DNA of 64,000 nucleotides. Source: Megalonaias nervosa (lineage: Eukaryota; Mollusca; Bivalvia; Unionida; Unionidae). The notes beneath the pieces were generated by a model that was given only the letters and a program-made list of their open reading frames with translations, did not search any database and was not told the DNA's origin. Position 1 is the stretch's first letter, and each line of letters begins with the position of its first letter. The stretch lies in NCBI GenBank assembly GCA_016617855.1, contig JAECUM010001720.1, positions 62,001 through 126,000 of the forward strand, read 5' to 3'. Positions 23,601 through 39,000 of the stretch are shown here, piece after piece. The position numbers were made by a program, and so were the translations under genes.

Positions 23601-26600
23601 TTGTTATATTGTATAGATACTTTTCTTTTAAAGAAACTTTAAGAAAATACATGACTTCTTATTTAAAGTTGTGAATTTCATGATGTTGGTTCAGATTTCT
23701 GTGAACTAACCAATGCTTTTGACAATAAAAACATATTTCAATAGGAGTATTACTACGGTGGCATGGCTGTATCTTTTTCTGCACTATTTCCCAGCTCAAG
23801 GTCATTATTCCCTCCTCCAATTAGAGATCTAGAAATATTTAAAAAGAACATGATCCAGTCTGATACCTTAGTCCTTCTGACAATCAGAATACCTACTTTT
23901 AAATGGACTTGATGCATCTATACACCTGTTCCTTGGGCACTCAAAACTTTATCTATTTAGGTATCTTCTGGCATTTCTGCTATAAATCATCCTATTTTGT
24001 GTTGTATATGTTATTTTCTCCTCAGACTGTGGTTTATATTCTTGTCTCTGTTTGGAATTTTGTTGATTTTAAGGGCTTGGAGTACATCGCTAGGGAACCA
24101 TATTTCTTGTCCTTCATCCCGCAAATAGTAACCATTGTCAGGGTAAATATCTCCTTCCATTTCATTGTTTGGGTTTACTAATAATGCCATGGGACCTATT
24201 GGGCCAGGAAGAAGGATCATGCTTCTTCCTCTTCTCAGGAGGACCATATACATTCATAGGAGGGGGATATGGCACATTCTAGTGCATGGAAGTCACATGT
24301 GGCTGTGGCACTTCCTGGTGTATGGAAGTCACTTGCTTCAATGACAGAACTTTCCAGTGTACAGATTTTGCCTGTCCTAATGAGAGAGGTTGCTTCAGCA
24401 CTTTATAGTGTATAGAAGTCACCTGTAGCTATGGCACTTACCAGTGTATGGAAGTCATCTACTTAAGTGATGACAATTCTTGGTGTATGGAAGTCACATG
24501 ATTCAGTGAGATTTATATGGAGTTAGGAAGTCAGCCATAACCACTAATCAAAAATCTGAGGGAGGGGTCTTACTTTGCAGTGTAGGGGCACTGATTACTG
24601 GTCACGGAGCACAGAAGGATCATGCTTCTTCGTCTTCTCAGGAGGAGATGATGTGTGCTCAGTACAGATTGACATGTGTCGGGTTTTGGTCTTTGGACTT
24701 GGTATTGAGTTCTGACCACTGTTCTAAGGGCCAGAGAGCTGGAGGAAGTGATCAGTTCAGTAACCCCCACATCTTTGTTTCCTTAATATCCCTTGGGGAA
24801 ACAGGCCTTCAGATCTTGAGAACCAGTATGAGGAAAGGAATTAAGGCAATACCTTTCCCTTTTTGATGTTCCTCTTTAACACTTACAAGACTTGGGGACT
24901 CTGAAATCTGATATCTTACTATCTCAGTCCAAGTCAGAGAGGGTGATATTCCAGATACCAGAAGTACAAACGTCAGTGCTACAAACTTTGGAAATCACTT
25001 CTCCATAACGAAATGCATCTGTGAAACAAAGATTTTCATGCACTTTGTACTAAATTCACTTGTTTCTCATGCTATCCTTAATCATATTTGCAAATTGGAG
25101 GATAAACTTCTGATTAATGTTACATATTTTAATTATGTTACGTACATAATAATATAACTGTTCATTTGTCAATTAAAATTTTTTGTTGTCCTGACAAACT
25201 TCTATGACTTTTAGCTCTTATGTGGGTAGGATTTGCATCAGGCATGGAGTGAATTACAGTCGCTCAATTACAATTACGATTGCAATTACAGATCATTTGG
25301 CACTGGTGATTATGATTACAATGACAATTTTTTTTGAAACCATGACTACAATTGCAGGGGGTTGATTATGATTATGATTGCTTTGTATTGGTTTGCTTAT
25401 TATTTTTTTTTTTTTTGTTCTGTCCAGTTATCTTACATTGTATAACTGAAAAACGAACAATTTTAACTTGATATTGGCCAATTTATCCATTCCTTATTGT
25501 AAGTCAGCATTCATGGTCTTTTGTTTATGGAAACTTTTATTATTTGTACAATTATTAAGACTATAATTAGTGATTTTTTTCATTGTAATCATTTATAATC
25601 ATGATTACATTATTAGATTACACTGCCAATGAAGGAGGATTATGATTACAATTATAGAAATTATGAATTCATTGATTACAATTATGATTACAGCTCACAA
25701 TGTAATCAATAACAATTGATTACAATTACAATCATAATTAGCTCCATGCCTGTTGTTGTATCTGAGGATAACTATATACACCACTCTCTCGTTGTAGCAT
25801 TGTTCACTGGTCAACTGATTTGCATGGTGATTGTCTAACAACACCAAAAAGTAACATGCACGTGTTGGCAGCTTTTTTGTTGTTGTTGTTTTTTTATTAA
25901 TCATTGTCCCATAACTTGAAAAATGTTTGGCTGTGAGATTGATGATTAACAGGTACTTATAATGATTGATAAAATCAGGTGAGAATTAACCACTGCATTG
26001 TTTGGTACTGGTACTTGGATGCATATGCAGTTTAAACATATGTTGGCTGTTGTTTAAGCAACAATTGTACACAGAATACACTGAAGACATAAAGAAGACT
26101 TAATGGATTTATTCATCTTGGATCAATAATAATAAGATTAACACTTATGTGCTGACATCTTTCAAAAATCATAGCACAGTAATAATGACACATCTGAAAT
26201 AAACATTCAGAAATAGAAGTATTTACCAGCTTTATTCACATAAAGAAAAATGCAATCATGAGATACTTTTTTCTTAAAGAATACAACACATCCTGCCAAA
26301 TTTTTAAATGAAATTCTTGTTTATTTTGGTACAAAACTTCAGGAAATTAGTAAAATTGTTAAAGTTTGGGAGCCACACCACAATCTTGTTATATTCGAAT
26401 TCATACATGACCTCTTCTCCAAAATGATAATGAACTTTTCACACTTTATTCTTTGTACTTTGATCGAAATTATTTATATTAAAAAATATATTTGAAAAAA
26501 TAGTTCAATAAAAATATATGAAATCTCCAGAACCGTGTAGCAATCATGTTATATCTGAATTGCTATAAAGAAGCATGTTATTGTGGGGGCTTTCAATGTA

Positions 26601-29600
26601 CTTTTGTTTTGACATGTCCTTCGTGTGTGCTTTGACAATATTTTCTCAACAGTGGTTAAAATCTGGTTCTGTTTTTTATTTATTGATATTCATTATTTTT
26701 TATTACTGCATGTAATTGCAAGAATTAATCTTCATGTTTTATGTGATTCATGCAGTTCTGAAGGTTGAAACTTTAATTCTGGTAGTAATGGAGATTTTCA
26801 TGACTTCATGAATTCAGTAAAATAGGTAATTGATCATCTAAGCACATGCTTTTCAACAATTTAAATAAGTATGCAAGGTATTATGTGATATAAATATACC
26901 CATAATGTAACAAAATTTAAAAAGAAAATTAATACATTGTCAAACTTTTGCAGGAGAAAGATGAGGATATTTCTTCAGTTAGTTCTCAATCTCCAGGTCC
27001 TGTGACACCTGTCTTTACCTGTGATTTTCAAGAGTGCAATTCTGTAAGTGTTCATGTTTTTGTTGTGTAATGTATCTTTGTCCCCTATTTTTTATTTATT
27101 TCACAGTGTAATCATTTGATGTATTATATGAGGTGATAAAAGAAAGATTTTTAGTTCTATAGATTACACTGCTGTCAAGCTTATTTAGCTGTCCTCTACA
27201 AAGCAGAGGTAAACTATTCTGCTACTCTGGCATCAGCATCGATGTTCACACAGATAAAAACACACACACACACACACACACACACATTTACACCCTTACT
27301 GATTGTCAGTTGTACTTTTTTAGTTTGGGGTGAGTTTCAAAGCACGCACACATCCAGGGAAGGTGAAATTTGCACATGTACATTAATTGTTCATTCTTCG
27401 TTAAGTTTTTGCATTTGGCTCAGGTTTTCTGCACACTCTTCAAATATTAGTATACATAGAAGCTTGGTGAGGGGATCAGCCATAATGGCATTGGCATAAT
27501 CATTACATAATTTAATTGAATTGTGTTTTAAGCTTGCCTGAATGAGGATTACATTTATTTGGCACATTAGAAAGAGAAAAAGAATGTAATGAAAGCATGT
27601 GTTTTTATTATCATCTCTTTAATTCCACACATAAATCTGAGAATGTTCGAGAAAAGAAGGCTGTGGGATAAAAATAGTGTAAGAATACACTTGTCCACTG
27701 TGAACGGATGGTTTTCTTCACTTTGAAACTTACCATGCTGATTTCTTATAATAACGGATAGAATTGAGTAGCAGACAGGTAGTACTTAAATGGTGCAGTA
27801 TTTTAAGCAAAACTGGTTTCATCAATGTTAAATGATTAAAAAATATTAAAAGATGGGGATCTTGTTAAACTTTGAAATACGTCAGATTAGAGAAAGGACT
27901 TATCAGTAATGCTGTACCAATTTAAAGAAAAAGAATATGTGAGTGATGTAAGATAGCACTCAGGTTGAGCAAATTGTGATACTCATCGCAGAATTTGCCA
28001 AGGTGACTTCATGATCACTTAGCAAAGGTTAGATATGTGCATTAGTTAAAATATGTCTTGTATGTATGATTTGTCAAGATGTTTTGTTTTCGTATCTTGA
28101 TATTAATCCACATGGATTTTGCTCATTTGTGACAAGAATTTTAACCAGGTACAGATCCAGGTTAATAACAAAAATACTGAGTATTTTAATTATGGAATGT
28201 AATATATATATATATATTACATTTTTCATTCTGATTATGCTTTTTTGCCACTTAGATTATGCTAATACCACAGAAGGAATTGGCAGGTATGTATGTATGG
28301 TGATGAGTACTACAGTCTCAAAACAAATGTAGGCCACTGTAACATATTTCAGGCTTCACTGACTTTGGTTACATTTTGTGGCTTAAATTTGTTTTTCAAG
28401 TTTTGTTCATGATGGAATTATGAAATTATATGATTATATGTATCTATTTCAGTACCACACTCTTACCACAAAGGATGGTCACTGTGACCTATATTTCGGA
28501 GTTTACTGGCTGAAGTTATGTTTTGGCATTTAGCTCATCATCAGCTAGGTTTTTTGTACCATGTTTATATACATTCGTCTCCATCTTGAATGGCTCCCTT
28601 ACTAGTTGCCACCCACTTTTTACACCCATTGATACGTTTCTGTTCCAAAGTACCTACCCCACAAATGCAGCCAGTGGTCAGGATATGAATGCAGAAAATG
28701 TAATATTTTACCCCTTGTAGGTTTACACATATTGGGTTTACAGGCGGAAGTGTCACAAATATTTAATGATTTCCAATATGCTGATAAAGTACTTAACTCC
28801 ATTCAGAAAGGTAAGTGATCCAATTATCATTATTGCTATATGCCCCTCTGGTGTCAGGTTTGTCACTTTGTCATCTCAGATAATTAACAGGATGACAAAA
28901 GCTGTTCAGCTCAAGTCAGCCTGATATCCGGTCACCATAAAGTAAAATTAGTATGTTAGCCATAGTGGTTTCTCCACTTAGTTGAAAGGATGCCAGTTAC
29001 CAATCGATCACATCACAAGTTCATTTCCTAGGTAAACATGGAGCATTTCATGCAATAGCCACAAAATTAGTTTCTCAGTTGCCATTGAAGGAAGAAGCAG
29101 TTTCAAAAGGTGCAAGATTTAGTCAACAAGGAATCGAAAAATTATCAGTTTTGAATGAAAAGTGTAAGGTCTACATGAAAACAACGGCAATATGACATCC
29201 AATATGGAAACTTTGGCAGACTTATTTAAAATCTTTTTATCACCACTTGCCCTGAATTTAGTCATGTCAACATCAGGTTTTCAACAGAAGACTTCTTATG
29301 ATGTATAATTGGTCCTAAATGAAAATGGTGTCAAACTAACCTTCATGGTCCCCATCTTCGAACTCTTTTTATCACTACTCCTTCTAAACAGAGTTGTATC
29401 AACATGGAGTTTTCACCAGAAGACTTCTTTTGATGTCTGTTGAGTGCAAATGAAAATGGTGTCTATCTGACTGCAGATATGTTTGACATGGTGGCCATCT
29501 TAAAAATTGATGCTCCTCCTTGATGGATGGTCATAACAATGTAGGGTTTTCACCAAAATATATAGATGAGGCATATTTTAAAAAAAAACTTAGCATCATC

Positions 29601-32600
29601 AGAGGTTAGATCGATGCACAGTTTGTTCTTTGGATATATGCAGAGATGCTCCCAGGGCACAAGATCGCGTGATTCATGCAAAATTTGTACGAATTTGCAC
29701 ACTTGGAAAGCAGTGATGCGCAAGAACTCCTGCAAATTAATTTCAAGTCATGCATATGAAAATGTACTCTGCCCAGTATACACCTTTATTCAGCCATTCA
29801 CCCTTAAAGAACTTATAGAAATGGTAAAATAATGAAGAGCTTGTTGACATACCTGGTTTCTTCAGCAGTGGTTGTTCATCTAAATTTGATTGGCACAGTG
29901 GACCCTGTGACAAGCATTGTGTCTAAGTTTGAACCTTGCATAAAGGAAGTTTTATAAATGCATGTTTATAATACGGGCTATCAAGAAGACCCAAAATGGC
30001 AGATTCCCACCGTTGTTCATCTGTAGATGATGATTTAGTTTGGCAAATGCTGGCTGATCAGAGTAATGAAGGTAATTTATTTTTAAAGTCAGGAAGTGTA
30101 TCAGATTGTATGAGCTGGGAAAGCATTAAAGGAGTGATTTTGAACCAAAAAGTGGCATTAAATTCAAATCCGATGTACATGCTGGATGGACAAAAACAGA
30201 CAGCATGACAGTCAACCCCTCATTTCTGCGTGATTAAATGTAGAAAAGACAGACAAACAAGCCAAATTAAAATGCAGATAATTGAAAAGTAGAGTGCACT
30301 TTTCATTTCTTTTCTAGTCACAATTTAGCCCAGCAGCATCATGTGCTACAAAACTATAGCCCTAATATAAAGGTTACAAAATCTAATAAATAAGAATCTA
30401 AAAAGGAAATTAAAAAGGAAAGATATTTATTTGATTAAAATACCTCTGTTTGAACAAGTAGACTATGGCATTAATGGACTTAAAATTCTAATACAACATT
30501 ATGGAATAGTAAATCTAGCATAGTAGTCAGTAGAGTGCTAATTCAACAAAGTTAGACTTTGGCAGCGCTTATGTTAGTGAAAAATCCCTGTGAGCTGTGA
30601 AAGGGTGTTCTCAGTACATAACAATATTCATACACAGATATGAAACTGATTGAGTTGAGAAACAATGAACAGATTAATGCTTATACAACTGGCTGCAACA
30701 TCTTTTAAAGACTTTGATTTTAATAGTGTTCTTACAGAGTGGATAAGGAAGAAAGAGTGATGGATATTAAAGTGTTGTGTAAATAATAAAGTATGACAGT
30801 TTCCTCCTGAGTTTTGTTCTACTCTCCCCTTTTTTTGGGGACAAGTGGGGAAATTCCCCCCCCCCATGATAAAATCCTCAGAGCATCTCTGCATGTGATA
30901 CATCTATCTGGATGGAAAAAATGATTTCACCTTGCATCCATGTGAACAGAAAATGGAGTGGCATGCTAAAATATGGCAAATTGACTTAAAACTCTCCCAC
31001 AGATTGGTTTATTGCAGTTCTCCACAACTTTCCATGAAGTGCTTACAAATGGCCCATGTACTTTTTTACCTAGCAGTACATAGTCAGTATACACATTTTG
31101 TGTTGAGGCTTGTATTTTTAACTGAACTGTTGGTACATGTATCATGAACTTGAGCAAAAGTTGACTTGCATTATAAATCAAATATCTAATGATGCATTTG
31201 ATGAAAGAAACGGATCTGGTGACATTCATCTTGATGAGAAAACTTCAATAACTTTCATCATTATTTCTCAGACACAAATTTGATATGCCATGAGTTAAAA
31301 CTCACTGAATACCTTATTCTTTTCCAGTTACCAACAGTGTATCATTATGCAAACTCTGGGACATGGGACATGACATATTTTAGTATATCCATTAAAGGAA
31401 TTTTACACACCAAAAAAGCTGATACATGTATAACATTGCATAACCTATGTATTAAGAAGAGATGTGAAATGTTAATAGCAATGGAAACCTTGCACGAATT
31501 GATTAATTGATGAAGAACGTATGATTTTTCAGCAATTCGGTTCGAAGCAGGCACTGATGGTGCACATGCAGACTCATACCAGAGTGCAAGGAACTGTCCA
31601 CTATGATAACCTCCATCAGTATCATAAGCAGGAGGTGCGCCCACAGCCCCAGCCCCAGAGGGTGGTGGTTGGGGATCGGTCACAGGTCAATACAGGGTAC
31701 ACACACAGTAACAGCAATATCCACGCCACGTCAACACATCTGCCAAAGCCACTAGCCACTCCACCTCGTAAGAAATCACCTGCCAAAGAGGACCAAGGAG
31801 ATGGTGTGTTCCCATGCAAGCTGTGTAGCAGGTAGGTCCTATAAACTTAGATATTACAGTTTCTAATCTGCTTTTGCATAGAATAAATGTTTTTATCATT
31901 AATATGTCTGATAAGTTTGATATTTAGAGAGATCTACACATACTAATGGGCTGATCTTGTGTCTGATAGGCTGAGTTTGTTACCACTCTGGAAGCATTAT
32001 TTCAGAGCCAAATTCTAGCTCTCTTGGTCATAGAGCAGAAGAGTTGACGGGATGGTTTTTCATCCATCATCTATTAGCACAAGTTTGTTATCGCTACTCA
32101 TTCTAAACTACTTGGAGGATTACTATGAAACTTTACACACATGCACTATATGCTCACTTATAGGTTGAGTCAAACTGCAATAAACAAAGATAGTGATCTG
32201 CTGTAGCATAATGTACCTGCAGACCAGAGTATATGTTGTTTGTTCTTGTGATTGTTCCTAACAAACGGCACAGACTCAAATCTGTTGGTGCATTGTGTTA
32301 TGTCAAATCAGGGTTTGTGCAGTTTGCAGTTGGACTCGACTTCTAAGTGAATAAATTCAGTATTAATCCTATGCTCTTGTTGGTCCTAAATGAAAATGGT
32401 AATATTCAGACATCCTTTATGACTGCCATGGCAGCCATCTTTAAAATGTTATGGCTTCATTTCCTGAACAGAAAGTAAGTCACTTGGGGTTTTCACAGGA
32501 AGACTTCTTCTGATGTCTTATTTGGTTCTAAATGAAAATACTACAAATCTTATATCTAATATGGCTGCCATAGCAACTGTCTAAAAGATCTTGTTATCAC

Positions 32601-35600
32601 TACTCCTCCTGAATGAACGGTCAAATCTACAGGAGGTTTTCACATCCAATCAGGCTACCACAATGGCCATCTAGAAATCTGGGTTTTCACTGAAAGACAT
32701 TTTATGATGTCTGTTTGGTAGTAAATGAAAATGGTGCCAATCTCGCATCCAATATAGCTGCCACAGTTGTCATCTGGAAAACGTTATTATTGCTACTTCT
32801 CCTAGATGGCTTGTGATATCAGCATCGTGCTTTTACCAGAAGACCTCTTACAATGTCTAGTTGGTCATAAATGGAAATGCTGCACATCTGATATCAGCAT
32901 GGCCATTATGGCAGTCATCTTGAAAATCTTTTTGCTATTTCTCCAAAACAAAGTCATATTAGCTTGGGGGTTTTACCAGAAGACTTCTTATAATATCTTG
33001 TTAGTCATAAATTTAAATGGTGCTGATCTGAGATTCAGTATTACCACCATGTTGACACTACTTTTAAATGGAAAGAATTCTGACATGAGAATTTATCAGA
33101 AGAGTTCTTATGGTGTCAAATTGGTCCTAAATGAAAATGAAGCAAATTAACCATTATTATGACCACCATGGTGACAGTCTTGAAAATATTGTTATATCTA
33201 CTCCATCCAAATGGATGGCTATATCAGCATGGGGTTTCAGCAGTAGACCTCTTATGATATCTAGTTTGTCCTAAATGACTGTTGTGTCAGTTATACATCC
33301 TGATGTCTGTCAGGAAAATCTTGCTGTTGCCACTTTCCCTGAATGGATGGTCATATTAACATAGGGTTTTTACAAATATTCTAATAATGTCTGCTTTGTC
33401 CTAAACGACAATGGTGTCAGACTTGCATCCAATATGTTCACCAGAGCAGCTAATTTGAAAATCTTGCCATTGCTTAATGATCAGATGTTTCAACACTCAG
33501 CAGGAAGAATTGATCCTATCTGGAATTAATGGAAATTCTTTTCACCCAGCTGAGAGGGCTTGTGCAGGCCAGATAAGTGATTTTTAAAACCACACCCTAT
33601 GATATAACAAAGCTAATAAAACCTATTGTAGAGCATCAGTCTCTCTCAGAAATTCTTTTTATCAAACTTAGAATATATGCTTATATCACCAAGATCTCTG
33701 ACTTGTTCAGTAATGGCAAGATCCCCACATACTAATGAGGTGATCTTGCATCTGATTGGCTGAGTTTGCTACCCTTTCGCAGGCTTTCCTTAACAGGCAG
33801 GAGCTGGGTAATTTACCTGGCTACTTTTACTTTACACCTGGCTTCTTAAAAAAAAAAACTATCCCCGTTAGGGGAGGTCCCCCAAACACCCTGCTTACTT
33901 TGGCAACTCACCTGCCAACTTTAAATCTAATGGAAGGCCATGCCTCTGGAAGCCATATTTCTGATCCAGTTTCAATCAGAATTGACTATGGACTGAAATA
34001 ATCAAGATCTGGGAGGGGTTCAATAAACAGTGGGATCCACACATATTAATGCAGTAATCTTGCACTGGATTACCTATGTGAAGGCAAGATTTCTGATCCA
34101 CATTTGATGTAGCTTGAAATACATGCAATGTCATCAAGCTGTCATGTAGGTTCAATAATAAGTGAGATCCGTGCATATCAGTGAAATGACTTTGCATTTG
34201 ATTGGCCAAGCTTATTACCACACTGGAGGCCGTATTTCTGATCTGATTTTTATCATATATGCTTATATTATCAGTATCTCAAACTTGTTCAGTAAGATTG
34301 AGAGACATATATATAAATGAGTTGATCTTGCATCAGATTGGCTGAGCTTGTTGCCACTCTGGTAGCCATATTTCTGATCTGATTTGAAATATGGCCTTAT
34401 ATCATCAAGCTGTTGAATGGGATTATATATACATGGGTGAAAATTCTCCGTCATCTTCAGAATGTCCCCTTAGGTCAAACTTGCAAATCCGTCGGGGGGG
34501 GGCAGGCGTAGGGGTTAAAGTGGTTAGAAACCATTTATTGGGGGGGGGGAATCATTTTTAGGGATACTAAATTTTAAACTTATGCTTTACAGTTGATCGA
34601 GCAAATAGAAGTTTTCATGAATGTGTTATGCTGAATCACAAAGTTTCATACTTCACTCCATAATTCAGTGCATTCTATGGAAATCCAAATAACTCAGTTG
34701 TTATATTCCACTGATAGTTGATTCCTACATTTGCCTCATAGGAATGAAAGTGGATAGAGGATGCTGAATTATTTGAGTGAAACACCTAGGCCAATTATAT
34801 ACATCCATGTATATCCTTATACCATTGTTTTCTCTACCCACCCACCCACTTTGCTTCATATAAAGATTTTTTAAAAATAATTTGTTGCATTATCTTGTCA
34901 TTGTAGTCATTATTCAGGATGATCAGAATTTTACCCATGCTAAATTCAGGGACAATAACTGCATTTATCTTTTTCTTTCAAATTCAGTACAGTTACAAAT
35001 GTATAAATAGCTAAAAGAACCACACATTTTCTCCTGAGTTGAAATTTCAAAGCATAACTGTATACTTCTTGCGACTGCTGGTCCTGTATGGAAGAAAATG
35101 CATTGTCTATTTCAGTAGCTTTATACAATGTATATATGCTGACTGACTTTCATGGTGAGAACTAGAAAATGATGTTGAAACATGAATGGTAGTCAGCATA
35201 CAAAAACAGTACATGCTAACAGATTTAAGACTGAGAAAATATTATTCGTTGACCAGGTGAATGAAAATATAATTGTTTAATATCAGCCTTTTAGAATAAG
35301 CAATTATGGTTATTTGTTAACTGAAGGAGACTCGAGAATTTAGGCAGCAAACAAAATACTTGATAGAACTATTGTCATATTCATGTTATATTAAATTTTG
35401 GTTCGTGTGTGTGTGTGTGTGTATATCTATATATATATATATATAATTGAAGTAAATCCTGATTTGTAATGTATCAGACATTTCCATTTTTAGTTTTATT
35501 GTACAGCTCCTGAATTTTCACATATTATAGAATACTAATGGAAAAATTGTTTTGAGATAAAGGAGGCACTTTTTTTCTTCAAAATTTATGATGAGAAATT

Positions 35601-35999
35601 TATGTAAATGAATCAGTGGATATGTTCATTATATTAAGGAAGTAGAATCTTGGATTTTTCATTTGCAATTTTCATGCAAAAATAATGTTCAAATTACTGT
35701 TTTAGTTTCCTGGACGGACATTGCCCCATCCCCCCCCCCCAGAGTTTTGCTCTGGACCCCCAGCCTGCTTTTCATTATTGTGCATTTTCCAAACTTTCAT
35801 AAATATATACAGAATGAAATTCCCACATATTAATGATGTAAACCATATTTTTTATCTGCTTTTGATAGATTTTTAATATATGCTTGTATCACCAAGACCA
35901 TACAGTGGTTTCAGAGATGCAGCTATAATAAATTCCTTGGTATGAGGGCCTCAAGGTAGATTAGTTCTTAGCTAATTGTGTTACCCTCTTTAAATAAAG

Positions 36000-36033
<34 letters not shown>

Positions 36034-39000
36034 GATCACGGACTGCTGAATGAGCAAGAGTCTTGTATATTAAGAGATGATCCTGCATTAGACTGGCTGT
36101 GCTTATTGGCACTCTTGAAGTAATAATTAATTCTGATCTGATTAAGAATATGATCTTGTATCATCCAGTTGAAAGCAATTTCAAAAGTAGGCAAGAACAA
36201 TGTGTATTAATGAGGTGGTCTTGTATCAGAGTAGCTTGTTACCATTCTATATCTGTTGCTTATACAGTAAAACCTGTTATGAGAGACCGCCCCTTCTGCC
36301 AGCAAAAAGCGGTCTCTCAAGACAGGTGGTCTTTCATAGCAGGTTTGTACAAAAATACGCTTCCAAGGTCCAGTTTCAGAACAATTTCAAGAAAAATAAC
36401 CACAATCACTGTACATATATTCTATTCTTTATTAGTAGTTGTTGCTAAAATATTGTATGCATTCATCTAAAAACAAAATTATATTGTAATAAATATATAC
36501 TTCCATCATTAAACATGAAATCACATTTACATTTGAAGATCACATATTTTAGCATATGAAATTGTTTCTGAATTACTCGTTTTCCTTTATAACAACCTAA
36601 ATTTGTTTTACCAATGTTTAAACCGCTTTTTTGCGAGTGGTCTGCACTTTTTCACTTCTTTCAGTTACAATAATTATTTTCTCCAGCCTTAAAATTTGTC
36701 TCTTTTTAGTTGGAGGTTCGTCCATTGTTATTAAAATTCTAGGTGTTAAAATTATTAGTGCTCAGTTGTAATATCGAACGTAAAGACGGTGGCTGTGGGA
36801 AAATATGAAAAATCTCTACATGTGCATTGCATATCTAACAATTAAAAAAAAAAAAAAAATTATCTCATCCAGAAACAGGACCATTTACTCAGTGACAAAA
36901 GTCAACAGCTTCATTAAAAGATGACATACAGGGATTAACTCTGTAAGCAAAGTGTGTAACCCGGTCGCAGCAACTTGAATAGACGACAGCTTTGTGATTG
37001 GGATGTCATCACTTAACATTGGGGGGGGGGAACAAACATCACAAGTCTTGAGCACTATCAATCGAATCCCGCAAATGATTATTTCTTGCTGGTTTAATAG
37101 ACAATGACCTTATTCACTCCTGGCAATACAGATTAACTCGAGACAAACAATATACGTGGCCACTTTGTCAACTTTGGCACTTCAACGGCATCTCATGACA
37201 TGTACATTAGCCTGGTTTATGGACTGTAGCATCTATCACCGGTAGCAACAATCCTTTTTTTTAATATTCCTTTTATGTTTGTTTTTGATCAAAACAATCT
37301 ATACTAATCAAGCGGTCATTGTAATAATTGATTACACAAAGGTCACTGGTGTCTGTTCTCGCGAAACAGTTGTCATAGGGATGCCAGGTCCTACAACGGC
37401 CGGGAATCAAGTTAAGCGCGGGAATAATTAGTCTGGTTCCCTGCTCTGTATGCTTTCTGCATTCCTCACCCCTGTACGAATAACGGAGAACAACACATGG
37501 AGCATACGAAGCAGGGATCCAGGCTAGGAAATAATCTACATATACTTTAGTCTGGTTTACGACAGAAACTGTAAATCACTATAAGCCTAGCTAAAAAAAA
37601 TTCAGAGATCGGTAGCCAGCCTATTTTTTTATTTTTATTTTTTTTTTTATATTTAGAACGGTATGAGCAGTCGTTTTTACAGGGATTAAATAAAGGTTGG
37701 TGGAGTTTATCCTCGTTTTTTTGTGATGCGGTCATTCATAGCAGTGTCGAAATGCATATTTTGCCAAGAAATCACGGTCGCTGGTCGCGTTCAGCAGGTG
37801 GTCGCTCATAGCAGAGCGTTTACTTAATAAAATCGATCCGTGCATTACGATTGTGGTCGTACATGACAGGTGGTAGCACATAGCAGAGGTCGCTCATGAC
37901 AGGTTCTACTGTATTATCATCATGACGATGTGTGACTTGGATTATGAGGCTGCATATTATGCATTTATCTTTAACAAGAATCTTCATCAGGGTGAAAAAT
38001 AGGCCAAATCAACATGATACAAAATTTGGGATTATTTTATTTAGCAGGATGTGTTTTTACGATACTACTTAAGCTTGCTTAGTGAAATGGTCAACTTTTA
38101 AGAAAAGTAAACCATGTTACTTGTTTATAAACTCTTTGGACAAGTTTGAATAAAACTTGTTGATTGCATTGATTCTAGTAATAGGCTGTGAAAAGTATTG
38201 TAACCTTGGTTTATTTAAGTCTCTTCTAAGCTTAGGATATACATGACTTTCCTAATTTCTGATTAAGGAAGTTAATTGCTTGGCACAGTTGATCTTGCTT
38301 GATTGGATATTTATTAATTTAGAGGTATTTAGAGATGATTTACTGTTTACACTGAGAACAATTCTCAATTCTTGCATTTAAAAAAATGATAATTTTAATA
38401 AATGATAATGTCAAGTACAGAATAAAATAAAATAGTGTCTCAAAAACTTGTAATAACTGCACAGTGCTATCAGGCATGCATGTTTATAAGTAAATAGGTA
38501 GCACAAATTGGGCATTTCATGTATGCTCAGAAAAGCTTGCCATCCTTATTGGAAACCATTCCATGGGTACATAAATATTTCTTTTAGAACAATATGTTCT
38601 CAGGTGTAACAAGGTTGAATCTTTGGTCTTGAATTAGGCCAACAGTTTGTTCTCCCACTTTGTCAAGTCCACTTTAGTAGGAAGAGAGACAAATGAGTCG
38701 CATAACTGCCATGCATCAACCATTAAGATTTTGGCTAAAGTTTCTCATTTGTATTTCTTGTTTACTTTAGTGGGAGGTCAGACAAAAAAGTCACTTTTCC
38801 ATCAGCAGCAGCATCAACAGTTTCATAAGATTTTGTGCAGTTTTTCGTTTGCATTTGTTCTCTTATACACCTTGATAAATTCTCATCATATTTGTCTTAA
38901 ATCATTATGAAGATAAGACAGTTCATTCTAGGACATGTTTGCTTGCACCTTGAGGTCCAGATCATGGTAATAGAAAATTTGCATTTTGACTTTGTTCTAG

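Larger units (their letters stand above)
23176..26953 (+). other. Intron between exons f and g
   Basis: A 3778-bp GT-AG intron. It contains a tandem array (24270-24510) between two copies of a 33-bp sequence, and the GATTACA element (25239-25752). The stretches 23200-24200 and 25760-26950 show nothing I can name. Confidence 0.75.
27044..31532 (+). other. Intron between exons g and h
   Basis: A 4489-bp GT-AG intron. It contains an AC microsatellite, the first copy of a 0.7-kb repeat (27604-28310), a GGTCACTGTGACC palindrome (28476-28490) and a partial 140-bp-type repeat (29170-29560). The stretch 29600-31530 has short open frames but nothing recognisable. Confidence 0.75.
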
